From positions 16,390-80,389 of the forward strand of contig CAZXWK010000006.1 in NCBI GenBank assembly GCA_964644675.1: a stretch of 64,000 bases of DNA. Reading direction: 5' to 3'. Numbering within the stretch: the stretch's first letter is position 1; every line of letters begins with the position of its first letter. The stretch comes from CAZXWK01 sp964644675 (lineage in GTDB: Bacteria; Actinomycetota; Coriobacteriia; Anaerosomatales; JAAXUF01). Shown in pieces: positions 17,301 through 26,075 of the stretch. The notes below the pieces were generated by a model. That model saw only the letters and a list, made by a program, of their open reading frames with translations. It did not search any database and was not told the DNA's origin. The position numbers were made by a program, and so were the translations under genes.

Positions 17301-19063
17301 CCGTCACGGCCTCGGTGGGCGCGGTTCCGGCGGCGCCTGAGTTCGAGCGGCCCTACGTGTTCGATCTGACCAAGGCGGTCAAGGGAACCACGGGCAAGGT
17401 GCGATTCACGTTCTTGTTCCGCACGCTCATCGACTACATCGCCGTCGACACCTCGAAGGACGAGCCCGTCAAGGTGACCGAGGTCCCGCTCGTCTCGGCG
17501 AAGCTGTCCTACCACGGCGTGGACCGGTACGCCGTGGTCGACGGTTCGCCTTCGTACTCGTACGGCACGCCGGTCGCCGCGGGCACCTTCTTCCCGGGTG
17601 CCTACACCCGCTACGGCGAAGTGGCACCGCTGCTCGACGCGGTCGACGACAAGTTCGTCGTGGCCGGCCAGGGCGATCAGCTCGACCTCTCGTTCACGGC
17701 TCCCCAAGCGCCGGCGTCGGGGCTCGCGCGCCACTACGTCTTCTCGCCCTACGGCTACTACAAGGACGCGAAGACGAGCGTCGCGAAGACCGTCGAGCCG
17801 CTGCCGTTCGAGGCGATGTCGAACTACCCGTACCCCGAGACCGAGCAGTACCCGACCGATGCCGAGCACACGCGTTACCTCGAGGAGTACAACACGCGCG
17901 AGGAGAGCGGACCCGCCGTCCTGAGCAAGCTCGAGCTTCCGGCCCTCGACGGTACCGCGCTCGCCAGAGCCGCCGGGCCGCTGTCCGATCGGATCGCCCT
18001 TGCCGAGAACCCCGGTCGCGTCACCGGGCGGTGGCACGAGCGCCATGCGACCGACGTCATCTCGCGCGGCACGACTGTGAGCCGCCTCGTCGCGTCGACC
18101 GCGCCCGTTCACTACTCGGTGAACACCGACTACAGCCTGCTGACCGTCGAGTACCGGCGCGACAGCGTCACGACGCTCGCGCCCGACGCGGGTTGGGCCA
18201 GTGCGGGCACGACGCCGACACCGGGCGAACCCGGAACGCCGGCAGAGGCGTCCGATCTCGACCAGGTTCTGACGCAGAACGGCACGTACTGGATCACGGA
18301 TATCGCGGCCGCCGAAGGGGTCTACAACTGGCAGCTCATGCGCTATTCGCTGCCGACGACGCCGTCGCCCGCGGGTGTGCGCAGCGTCCGCGTCGCGTGG
18401 ACCGGCCACGGCGAGCCGACGGCGAACCACCCGACCGCGCTCTACCTGTGGAACTTCAAGACCTCGCGCTTCGACGTCCTGGCGAGCGGCACGTACGGCA
18501 CCGACACCAGCGTCAACTCGGTCCGAGACATGTCTGACGGCGGCGCCAGCTGCCTGACGTGTCACGACGGTTCCGCTCCCGCCGGCGTGAAGTTCCCCTC
18601 AGCGGGCAAGAACATCGCCGGCACCTGGGTGACGGGGGCCAGCGGGGACTGGCACGGTCCGCGCGTGGGACCAGGTGGCGGCGCCAGCACACCGCTCGCG
18701 GCACCCTACACCTACGGCCAGTCCGCGGCGATCCCGTGCGAGACCTGCCACGATCCTCACGGGTCGGGCAGCCTCTATCACGTGCCGGCCATGGTCAACG
18801 GCGTGCCGAACGTGTCCGTCACTTCGAGCACGACCGTCGAATCGCTGTGCGCGCCATGCCACACCGGCACCGCATACGACTGGCACTACTGGACGTGCAA
18901 CTACTGTCACAACGATGCCGACGCGCACGAGGGCGAGCCGACGATCCAGTCGGGCACCGACTGTCTGTCCTGTCACGGGCACGGCGTGACCTTCACTCAC
19001 CCGCACGAACGTGCCTTCTGCCACGGTTGTTCGCCCGACGGCGCGCAGTGGCGTACGTTCTAG
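11324..19063 (+). CDS. giant secreted multihaem c-type cytochrome with FN3-like repeats and duplicated beta module
   Basis: About 2,579 residues. A Sec signal (hydrophobic core about residues 45-70, ending ATPAFA) is followed by eight CXXCH haem motifs (residues 87 to about 335), a beta region with two FN3-like domains (about 525-714), beta module 1 (715-1155), two CXXCH motifs (1164, 1246) flanking an unusual CX7CH (1195-1204), four tandem FN3-like repeats (about 1297-1680), beta module 2 (1789 to about 2280), and five CXXCH motifs (2410 to about 2551). That makes 15 canonical haem sites. Many are followed by PHG or DPH, as in doubled-CXXCH cytochromes. I see no C-terminal membrane or sortase anchor. 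The TTG at 11324 is the earliest start; the true start is uncertain. The likely role is extracellular electron transfer or surface redox chemistry, by inference. Confidence 0.9.
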   Translation: MWGIRTGGPLNARNSAIGGPGTLPTVSRLSALFEGRLSRYPVPSSIPAFVALTSAFVTFVLLACALAATPAFAANPHTGLSPSTDQCKSCHAGHGSPSSSSLLTESDQKALCYVCHDGTQSAYNVQQEFGDRADGSSSKASRHPVSPGQLECSGCHTPHRGPLEGNPMSLAAGASDETTGNAVCGSCHGAGSSLPQGDMMTNYVGTAHDTSMSASETGGSSIKCLACHEPHGSDNTALIATTVRSLSGETRTVSVNASTGSTPLCVGCHDTSDGTFGGGAAYMGTPHSSATTSTVASVNFPGTTGDPGDCDNCHSPHGTGKPHMARAAGDDLCYGCHDAAGTTKPAGYSYQGKSAYQGSGHATMNAGDIPQVVSLTASSTDFQAFESTQAPTPSSPGTPMTAEKTQRLVSVDSSYAVTSLATATGQHDYQVYRFKVPADVADTQWLNLSWAGYGEELAGYETSVSVWSKSANGGSGGWSRISNGLMADRTAVTAKLANAPDLIDANGYVWVMGDAKNVRQSTIVGTPSVSFPTSTTAQITWTTEGYASSWVDYGITSSYGSTVGTNTRTVSHSVTVPITAGGKYRFQVRGTARDGDSSSSGELGFSASVVTLVPAPDLSGTQTTFSQTFNWAHNDPAGEPYTYDIRIRTAYYPYDQTLTGLTASTLTTDVFCYGSSYAIYDWQVRGRDKDGYYTPWSAIDQFTVRDLTPNPGGSCPFLFVWNGFGYGFEADINTAGMIGSKNTSGYIKPDPKDRYILTNPPAETLGGYEFRMVEERNEIDYTDELKLYTVDLPEGVELVAEKGERGGTSPAFPGGLHTVQNLRAPVSVYRTDTGEDVTDAIALTDEQRVQLNEDANIGFDYKTLEIDLGDVSGAPQVKIVMNAQSLRPFTPEGLARQRSFGAGTKLEVQRTDGTWELVPTSEATLPNAMEFGRTYAFDITKAMHDTTGKVRFTYLFKTYIDMIGVDTSLDIPVYPVEVPMTSASLGSHGVDSRSNSTDIYKYVYGTQTGEGSLFPGAYTRYGDVTPLLQSTDDKFVVYGQGDELTLRFLKASEPAPGTRRSFVVYVDGYYKSMKSAVEHAVDPMPFAAMSNFPYGADEHYPDDADHVAYQQEYNTRLVEATTSAAPPLVATAESASTLHRSLNVDFVSVDVGIRISASEGGTGCTVCHAVHGGGAKNADGTETTGTLVAPEPQLCTGFGSGGCHDNATRTAAGVNVNERITASGNNLTHHDLTEFAQAQTGARITCTNCHDPHTNNALSPSSNPDAITASLPTSMGPYLDANGATYLLVGAMHDATAPTITSGPTIAGAGSGSTVLTPTVTWTTNEPSTSWIDFGVSSGVYMMSFGNNALVTSHTATATGLEVDTTYYWRARTVDALGNVRTSAEATYSTTMPAGSITSGPTLSGNGWSNYQTPSVTWTTSDQFSTILEWGTSSGSYTSDYSASAMTTAHAAAMSGLTTDTVYYWRVRGVDAIGRSVTSAEATYQASPPAQPVILTGPIISGPTWSTFTSPTVAWTTSGLTTSWLQYGTSSGSYTSSVGTNTLSTTHSVTASSLTSGTVYYMRVFGLDPVNRLVVSNEFTYTPTTPAAPIITAGPTIDGSTYAKSSSPVITWTTGDIASTWVDWGTSPGVYTSNVNVAGNTTGHTVTLSGMTYGTTYYWRARSVDPDGRIVTSGESAYTPVAYPSPSVASVAPNPAYYDSSIQAGAAVSASCTVSTIANSNSLEYRLLLDNVAYGSWQSSTEWTLPTVGVGTHGLKVAVRDAATPSSVTTGTTETYFDVVDTWVGWGSCPFVYTWDGSSYRFEADTLTAARIGGPTATGFQQPNPNDAYVVKTVPAVEDGTINFRLVEERKEVDYLDTYKLFAVDAPASLQVFAEKAVAGVRTFPPLGSALHTVRALRAPVSAVRTDTGEDVLAAISTDDGDRIALNESAETSFTYKTIELDLGDQVATAPQVKVVMNALSEFPVTPEGIERRFTFGAPTKLAVQDADGTWRSVTASVGAVPAAPEFERPYVFDLTKAVKGTTGKVRFTFLFRTLIDYIAVDTSKDEPVKVTEVPLVSAKLSYHGVDRYAVVDGSPSYSYGTPVAAGTFFPGAYTRYGEVAPLLDAVDDKFVVAGQGDQLDLSFTAPQAPASGLARHYVFSPYGYYKDAKTSVAKTVEPLPFEAMSNYPYPETEQYPTDAEHTRYLEEYNTREESGPAVLSKLELPALDGTALARAAGPLSDRIALAENPGRVTGRWHERHATDVISRGTTVSRLVASTAPVHYSVNTDYSLLTVEYRRDSVTTLAPDAGWASAGTTPTPGEPGTPAEASDLDQVLTQNGTYWITDIAAAEGVYNWQLMRYSLPTTPSPAGVRSVRVAWTGHGEPTANHPTALYLWNFKTSRFDVLASGTYGTDTSVNSVRDMSDGGASCLTCHDGSAPAGVKFPSAGKNIAGTWVTGASGDWHGPRVGPGGGASTPLAAPYTYGQSAAIPCETCHDPHGSGSLYHVPAMVNGVPNVSVTSSTTVESLCAPCHTGTAYDWHYWTCNYCHNDADAHEGEPTIQSGTDCLSCHGHGVTFTHPHERAFCHGCSPDGAQWRTF

Positions 19064-19228
19064 CAGCGGGCCCGACCGGCCGGGCAGACCGGTCGCCGGA
19101 GGTTATCGGACGGCAACACTCGGGCTTCGGGGCTTTGCCCGCCCATTCCGACTAGGGCATACTGACCCGGCGCACTTCGCTATACTGGAGTGCTCGCACG
19201 CACGATCGGACGAGGGAAACGGGCTGTC
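19064..19228 (+). promoter_or_regulatory. intergenic region before purA
   Basis: After the cytochrome stop there is an inverted repeat GACCGG/CCGGTC (19074-19079 and 19089-19094) that could form a weak hairpin without a U-tract. A TATACT hexamer at 19181-19186 is a plausible -10 for purA, about 43 nt before its ATG; no convincing -35 is seen. A GAGGGA ribosome site sits at 19212-19217. Confidence 0.35.
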
Positions 19229-20518
<1,290 letters not shown>

Positions 20519-20615
20519 GCGGCGACATTCCATAGCCTCAACACACGGCCGGACGGCCTGGCGGGTACAATCGTAGGGCACCGGACAGTCGGTCCGATGT
20601 CAGGGGAGACACGAC

Positions 20616-22157
20616 TTGGCGAACGAGATAGTGAATAACGCGGACTCGCGCCGCAACTTCGGGCACGTCCTTCCGGGCGCGCTGTCATGGGCTGTCATCG
20701 TCCTGGCCGTGCTGGGCTCGCTCCTGTTTCCGCGGGTCTGGCTGGCCATCGCCACCATCTTCATGGCCTACGTCGTCTTCAGGCTGGTCGTGACGGCCAG
20801 CTTCATGGCGTGGGGGCAGCACCGCATCCACCAGGCCGAGAAGACCGATTTCACGCTCGGCGAGGATGAGGTCGGGCCGTTCGGGTTCGCGCCCTCTGAT
20901 CTGCGGCACGTGGTCATCATCCCGAACTACAAGGAGCCCGCGGAGATCCTTCGCAGAACGCTCGAAGGCCTTGCGGCGCAGCACCGCGCCCCCGAGCGGC
21001 TCATCGTGGTTCTCGGCATGGAAGAGCGCGAGCAGGGGGCGCTCGAGAAGGGCTTGGCGCTCACCGCTGAGTTCGAGGGTCGGTTCCTGCACACGCTCGT
21101 GACCGTGCATCCCGGCAACATCGCCGGCGAGGAGCCCGGCAAGTCGTCGAACGAGACGTGGGCCGCACGCAAGGCGCGGGCCGAGCTGGACGTCATCGGC
21201 GTGCCGATCGAACTCACGACGATCACGTCCTGCGACGCGGATTCCGTGCTGCACCCCAAGTACTTCTCGGCGGTGGCGGGCTCCTTCGCGGCGGACGAGC
21301 TGCGGTTCCGGACGTTCTGGCAGGCGCCGATCTTCTTCTACAACAACCTCTGGCAGGTTCCTGCGCCGGTGCGCTTCACCACCTCGTTGCAGCACGCGAC
21401 CCAGCTGTCTGAGCTCGCGATGCCGTTCTACAACGCGCTCCCCATCTCGACCTACACCCTCTCGATGCAGACTGCCGAGCAGTGCGGCTGGTGGGACGTC
21501 TCGGTGATCCCCGAGGACTGGCACTCGTGGCTGAACTGCCTCTTCGAGATGGGCGATGACATCCAGACCGTCCCGGTGTTCCTGCCCACGATGGGCGACG
21601 CGACGGACGGCGAGACGCTCATGGACGCCGTGCGCAACCGGTTCGAGCAGCTCAAGCGCCACTCTTGGGGTGCCGAGGACGTGGGGTTCATCTATGGCCA
21701 GCTGACTCAGCGGAAGCACACGTGGCGCCAGGCCACCGTCTTCCGTTTCGCGCAGGTCTTGCACGACCACGTGATGCGGGTCATCGGCTGGGTCTTCCTG
21801 ATGAGCGTGTACGCGCTGAGCGCGTACTACACGCAGCTGCACTGGTACGACTTGGGCTGGCACGCTTCAGTCGCGCAGAACCTCGCGGTACTGCGGTTCA
21901 TGATGACCATCGGCGGTAGCGTCATGATCGGTTCGATCGTGGTCGAGCTGTGGCGTTGCCCGCCGCCCGACTCCGTCTCGAAGCTCAAGACGGCGGTCGA
22001 GCTCATGCTCATGTGGTTCCTGCTGCCGGTCATCGGGTTCTACCTTGGCATGGCGCCCGCGCTCAGCGCGCAGACCCGGCTGCTGCTGGGGATCCCGCTC
22101 GGCTACAAGGTCACCCCGAAGCGCTTCACGGCCCCGGAGCCCCAGAAGGCCGGCTAG
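20616..22157 (+). CDS. membrane-bound family 2-like glycosyltransferase
   Basis: A 513-residue integral membrane protein. Two N-terminal helices (about residues 22-68) are followed by a GT-A-type catalytic domain (HVVIIPNYKE around 107, a CDADSV metal-binding DXD-like motif around 205, and a WW/EDW segment typical of processive family 2 enzymes) and three or four C-terminal helices (about 380-490). The TTG start at 20616 is supported by a GGGGAG ribosome site. It probably transfers a sugar onto a lipid or envelope polymer at the inner membrane. The acceptor is unknown, and the purine gene neighbours give no clue to it. Confidence 0.82.
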   Translation: MANEIVNNADSRRNFGHVLPGALSWAVIVLAVLGSLLFPRVWLAIATIFMAYVVFRLVVTASFMAWGQHRIHQAEKTDFTLGEDEVGPFGFAPSDLRHVVIIPNYKEPAEILRRTLEGLAAQHRAPERLIVVLGMEEREQGALEKGLALTAEFEGRFLHTLVTVHPGNIAGEEPGKSSNETWAARKARAELDVIGVPIELTTITSCDADSVLHPKYFSAVAGSFAADELRFRTFWQAPIFFYNNLWQVPAPVRFTTSLQHATQLSELAMPFYNALPISTYTLSMQTAEQCGWWDVSVIPEDWHSWLNCLFEMGDDIQTVPVFLPTMGDATDGETLMDAVRNRFEQLKRHSWGAEDVGFIYGQLTQRKHTWRQATVFRFAQVLHDHVMRVIGWVFLMSVYALSAYYTQLHWYDLGWHASVAQNLAVLRFMMTIGGSVMIGSIVVELWRCPPPDSVSKLKTAVELMLMWFLLPVIGFYLGMAPALSAQTRLLLGIPLGYKVTPKRFTAPEPQKAG

Positions 22158-22202
22158 CGCGGCCGAGGCAACGTCCCCACTCGAGAGCGGCAGGTGGTAC
22201 CC

Positions 22203-23495
22203 ATGCGCGTACTCGTCATCGGTTCTGGCGGACGCGAGCACGCCATCGTGCATGCGCTGGCCGGGTCGCCCCAGGTCGAGGCCATCTTCGCGGCGCCGGG
22301 CAACGGCGGCACCTCAGGCGAGCGGGCGGCCGTGAACGTGCAGCTCGACGTGACCGACCACGACGCGGTGGTCGCGTTCGCGCAGGAGAACCGCGTGGAC
22401 CTGGCGGTGATCGGTCCCGAGGCACCGCTGGTGGCCGGGCTTGCCGACGACCTGCGGGCCGCCCAGATCCCCACCGTGGGCCCGGGTTCGCGAGGTGCCG
22501 CGCTCGAAGGCAGCAAGTCGTTCGCGAAGGACCTCATGCTGCGCGCCCACGTTCCCACGGCAGAGGGACGAGCGTTCACCGAAAGAGGAGAGGCGCTGGC
22601 CTACCTGGCCACGCTGGGCGCGCCGGTCGTCGTGAAGGCTGACGGCCTCGCGGCCGGCAAGGGCGTGACCGTCGCCCCCGACATCGCGACCGCCGCCGCC
22701 GCCGTCGAGGAGTGCTTCGATGGCCGCTTCGGCGATGCGGGCATGACCGTGGTGATCGAGGAGTGCCTCGTCGGACCCGAGGTTTCGCTCCTCGCCTTCG
22801 TCGACGGCACCACCGTGCTCCCGATGGCTCCCGCGCAGGACCACAAGCGCGTGGGCGACGGCGACACCGGTCCGAACACCGGCGGCATGGGCGTCTACTC
22901 GCCCGTCCCCGGCATCCCCGCCGACGTCTACGGCGACATGGTCAGCATCCTGGAGCGAACGGCCGGCGCATTGGTCGCCGAGGGGATCATGTATCGCGGC
23001 ATCCTGTACGGCGGCTTCATCCTGACCGACGAGGGCCCCAAGGTACTCGAGTACAACGCCCGCTTCGGCGACCCCGAGACGCAGGTGCTGCTGCCGCGTC
23101 TCGAGACCGACCTCGCGCAGGTGCTTCAGGCGGTGGCTCTTGGCGAGCTCGAGTCGCTCGGCGGGCTCTCGTGGTCGCGCGACGTCGCCGTCTCGGTCGT
23201 CGTCGCGAGCGGTGGCTATCCGGGTGACTACGAGACCGGCAAGCCGATCTCGGGGATCGAAGCGGCGGAGGCCGATCCGGGTGTCGTGGTCTACCATGCC
23301 GGCACCAAGCGCCTCGACGACGGTTCGCTCGTCACCGCAGGCGGCCGCGTCCTCAACGTCACCGCGTTCGCCGAGGACTTCGCGAGCGCCATCCAGAAGG
23401 CCTACGAGGCGGTCTCGAAGATCTCGTTCGACGGCGCCTTCTACCGTCACGACATCGCCAATCGCGCGGTCGCCGGACAGCCGGCGTCCGAGTAG
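22203..23495 (+). CDS. purD: phosphoribosylamine-glycine ligase
   Basis: A 430-residue ATP-grasp enzyme of de novo purine synthesis that couples glycine to phosphoribosylamine. Evidence: N-terminal GSGGREH (residues 7-13), VVKADGLAAGKGV in the ATP-grasp domain, the long DHKRVGDGDTGPNTGGMG motif, and EYNARFGDPETQ. I place the start at the ATG at 22203, preceded by AGGTGG. The GTG three codons upstream lies inside that ribosome site. It ends 22 nt before the next gene, so they are probably co-transcribed. Confidence 0.97.
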   Translation: MRVLVIGSGGREHAIVHALAGSPQVEAIFAAPGNGGTSGERAAVNVQLDVTDHDAVVAFAQENRVDLAVIGPEAPLVAGLADDLRAAQIPTVGPGSRGAALEGSKSFAKDLMLRAHVPTAEGRAFTERGEALAYLATLGAPVVVKADGLAAGKGVTVAPDIATAAAAVEECFDGRFGDAGMTVVIEECLVGPEVSLLAFVDGTTVLPMAPAQDHKRVGDGDTGPNTGGMGVYSPVPGIPADVYGDMVSILERTAGALVAEGIMYRGILYGGFILTDEGPKVLEYNARFGDPETQVLLPRLETDLAQVLQAVALGELESLGGLSWSRDVAVSVVVASGGYPGDYETGKPISGIEAAEADPGVVVYHAGTKRLDDGSLVTAGGRVLNVTAFAEDFASAIQKAYEAVSKISFDGAFYRHDIANRAVAGQPASE

Positions 23496-23517
23496 CCACG
23501 CCAAGGAGCCCCGGCAC

Positions 23518-24885
23518 ATGCTATCCGAGCGTCTTCTGACCGCGGTCATGCGCCGCACGAACGACCGCTATCTCACGCTCGGCCCGTCGGACGCCGACCA
23601 GCTGCCCGCCCCGGTGGCCGACCGGCCGTACCTGCTCTACGTGCACGTGCCGTTCTGCGAGCGGCTCTGCCCCTACTGCTCGTTCAACCGCTTCCCGTAC
23701 CACGCCGAGCGCGCTACGGCCTACTTCGCCCAGCTTCGCGAAGAGATGCGCATGGTGGCGGACCTGGGCTACGACTTCCCCGCGATGTACATCGGGGGCG
23801 GCACGCCGACGATCGACATCGACGAGCTCGTTCAGACCATCGACCTCGCGAAGTCGCTCTTCTCCATCAAGGAGGTCTCCGCCGAGACCAACCCCAACCA
23901 CCTCTACCCCCAGTGGATCGACCCGCTCGTCGAGCGCGTCGACCGCTTCAGCGTCGGAGTCCAATCGCTCGACGACGACTTGCTCAAGCAGATGGACCGC
24001 TACGACAAGTACGGCTCGGCCGAGCAGATCCTGGAGCGGCTCCAGTCGATCGAGGGCCGGTTCCACTCGCTCAACGTCGACATGATCTTCAACTTCCCGA
24101 GCCAGACTCCCGAGAAGCTCGCGCGCGACATCGAGCTGCTCAAGGCGACGCGTGCCAACCAGACGACCTTCTACCCGCTCATGGCGTCGCCGGCGGTGCG
24201 GGAGTCGCTCAAGCGGACCGTCGGGCCGGTGGACTACGCTCGTGAGGCCCGCTACTACAAGCAGATCGCCGAGGGGCTCTCGGACACCTTCGCCCCGGCG
24301 AGCGCGTGGACGTTCTCGCGCACCGGTGGCGGCATGATCGACGAGTACATCGTGGACTACGAGGACTACGTGGGCATCGGGAGCGGCGCCTTCTCCTTCC
24401 TCGAGGGCGCGCTGTACGTGAACACCTTCTCGCTGAAGAGCTATGCCGAGCGGATCGGTGCGCGCAAGACGCCCGCGACGCAGATGCGTCGCTTCGACCG
24501 CAAGGACCGCATGCGCTACCGCTTCCTCATGTCGCTCTTCGGCATGCGGCTCGACAAGCGGCAGTTCGCCGAGGACTTCGGCGTGAGCATCGACTTGGGG
24601 CTCGCCGTCGAGATGGCGTTCATGCGCTCGGCGGGTGCCTTCACGATCGACAACGCGGACGAGTTGGTTCTCTCGGCGACGGGGCGCTACCTGCTCGTCG
24701 CGATGATGCGGGAGTTCTTCGTCGGCGTGAACAACCTCCGCGATCAGGCACGAAGCGCGCTGACGACCCCCGAGAAGGAGCTGCTCTTCGGCGACGGAGA
24801 GAGCCCGTGCGCTCCCTCGGCCGACGAGGCGGTCGCCGCGGCCGTCGCCGACACGGAGAGCGCCGAGCACTCGGTCCTTCCCTAG
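23518..24885 (+). CDS. coproporphyrinogen III oxidase-like / HemW-like radical SAM protein
   Basis: A 455-residue radical SAM protein with CX3CX2C (C47, C51, C54) in the HVPFCERLCPYC context, followed by the GGGTPT motif and a C-terminal HemN-like domain. This places it in the HemN/HemW/ChuW group, which includes anaerobic coproporphyrinogen oxidase, haem chaperone and haem-degrading members. I cannot separate these by eye. The ATG at 23518 follows AAGGAG. With a multihaem cytochrome nearby, a role in haem supply or insertion is attractive but unproven. Confidence 0.85.
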   Translation: MLSERLLTAVMRRTNDRYLTLGPSDADQLPAPVADRPYLLYVHVPFCERLCPYCSFNRFPYHAERATAYFAQLREEMRMVADLGYDFPAMYIGGGTPTIDIDELVQTIDLAKSLFSIKEVSAETNPNHLYPQWIDPLVERVDRFSVGVQSLDDDLLKQMDRYDKYGSAEQILERLQSIEGRFHSLNVDMIFNFPSQTPEKLARDIELLKATRANQTTFYPLMASPAVRESLKRTVGPVDYAREARYYKQIAEGLSDTFAPASAWTFSRTGGGMIDEYIVDYEDYVGIGSGAFSFLEGALYVNTFSLKSYAERIGARKTPATQMRRFDRKDRMRYRFLMSLFGMRLDKRQFAEDFGVSIDLGLAVEMAFMRSAGAFTIDNADELVLSATGRYLLVAMMREFFVGVNNLRDQARSALTTPEKELLFGDGESPCAPSADEAVAAAVADTESAEHSVLP

Positions 24886-24910
24886 CAGACGCCGCGCTCC
24901 GGCCCGTTTC

Positions 24911-24919
24911 TGGTACGCT
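24911..24919 (+). promoter_or_regulatory. extended -10 element before purE
   Basis: TGGTACGCT, an extended -10 motif of TGN-TANNNT form, lies about 63 nt before the purE start in the gap after the radical SAM gene. No clear -35 hexamer is visible, as expected for extended -10 promoters. Confidence 0.4.
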
Positions 24920-24981
24920 TCCCGCCGAGGGATGCGCCCCCGGGTTCAGGGGGCGTGACGGAGACGCGCTGGGAGGGTCTG

Positions 24982-25443
24982 ATGGCCGAAGAGCCGCTGG
25001 TCGGAATCATCATGGGCTCGCAGTCCGACATGGGCGTGATGGAGCTGTGCGCCGAGCAGCTCGAGGAGCTGGGCGTGCCCTTCGAACTGGTGGTCGCGAG
25101 TGCTCATCGCAACCCGGACCGGGTCCACGAGTGGGCCTCGACGGCGGCGGACCGCGGCATGAAGGTCGTCGTTGCCGCGGCGGGCAAGGCGGCGCACCTG
25201 GGCGGCGTCGTCGCCGCGTTCACCCCTCTGCCGGTCATCACCGTCCCGATGAAAACGAGTGACCTTGGGGGCCTCGATTCGCTGCTCTCGATGGTGCAGA
25301 TGCCGACCGGAGTGCCGGTTGCGTGCGTCGCGATCAACGGCGCCAAGAACGCCGCCATTCTCGCCACTCAGATACTGGGCACCTCGATGCCTGAGTATCG
25401 CGAACGGATCGTCGACTTGAAGAGGCGCATGGCCGAGGCGTGA
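24982..25443 (+). CDS. purE: 5-(carboxyamino)imidazole ribonucleotide mutase
   Basis: A 153-residue class I PurE that converts N5-CAIR to CAIR in purine synthesis. Hallmarks are GIIMGSQSDM near the N-terminus, VASAHRNPD, AAAGKAAHLGGVVAA, and the GLDSLLSMVQMPTGVPVA segment. The ATG at 24982 has a GGGAGGG ribosome site 5 nt upstream; a GTG nine codons earlier lacks one. No purK is seen in the window. Confidence 0.97.
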   Translation: MAEEPLVGIIMGSQSDMGVMELCAEQLEELGVPFELVVASAHRNPDRVHEWASTAADRGMKVVVAAAGKAAHLGGVVAAFTPLPVITVPMKTSDLGGLDSLLSMVQMPTGVPVACVAINGAKNAAILATQILGTSMPEYRERIVDLKRRMAEA

Positions 25444-25542
25444 CGCGGTGGCTTTCGGGTAACCGGACGCTCACGCTGTCACCCCGCGATGCCGATACAA
25501 CGTATACCTGAACGGACGCGGACTCAGGGGGGTGAGTCGGCA

Positions 25543-25959
25543 GTGGGGGAACGCACAGGGGGAGACCGAGGCTTCACGGTCATCGAAGTCCTGATCGTGG
25601 TGCTCATAATCGGAATCCTCGTCGCCATCGCGATGCCCGTGTTCTTCGCGACGCGCGCGCGCGCCGAGCAGAAGACCTGTTTCGCCAACCAGCGCACCGT
25701 GGAAGGCGCCGTTCCCACGTGGCAGGCCCAGGATCCCGACGTCCATGACACCAGTTCGATCGTCGGCGTGGTGGACAGCAACCACCCGCTGATCGCGGAC
25801 GGGATCATCGCTTCGCCGCCTCGCTGTCCGTCCGCGCCCGCTCCGGCCGATTCGCAGTTCCCCACGATCGCCGAGGGAGCCTACTCCTTCAATGCGGCAG
25901 GCGATCTCGAGCCCTGCGAGCAGGGGCTTCTCGGCGAACATGGGCGCTACTCCGACTAG
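25543..25959 (+). CDS. type IV prepilin-like protein
   Basis: A 138-residue prepilin. A 10-residue positively charged leader ending in glycine is followed by the methylation and helix motif FTVIEVLIVVLIIGILVAIAMP, with Glu at +5 of the predicted mature chain. Two well-separated cysteines in the C-terminal half could form the D-region disulfide. The GTG at 25543 follows a GGGGGGTGAG ribosome site. No pilus assembly gene (pilB, pilC, pilD) is in the window, so it is an orphan pilin or pseudopilin here. Its position after purE does not suggest a function. Confidence 0.85.
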   Translation: MGERTGGDRGFTVIEVLIVVLIIGILVAIAMPVFFATRARAEQKTCFANQRTVEGAVPTWQAQDPDVHDTSSIVGVVDSNHPLIADGIIASPPRCPSAPAPADSQFPTIAEGAYSFNAAGDLEPCEQGLLGEHGRYSD

Positions 25960-26075
25960 ACGTCGGACCCGCTCGAGCGCGCTCCGATCCGCTCGGGTTC
26001 TCAGCGCGCGACACGTCGGCGATACTGTTCCCACTGCGCCGCCAGCACGGCGCCATTCATCCTGCGGGAGGCGGT

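Noticed and set aside
15098..18565. Long antisense open frame (over 1,100 codons) opposite the cytochrome
   Set aside because: Same reason: composition of a shadow frame, no domain, and the plus strand encodes clear haem motifs and repeats.
19011..19063. A possible frameshift at the C-terminus of the cytochrome (FCHGC near the end looks like a scrambled haem motif)
   Set aside because: No alternative frame continues with CXXCH or a membrane anchor, and a likely purA promoter follows shortly after.
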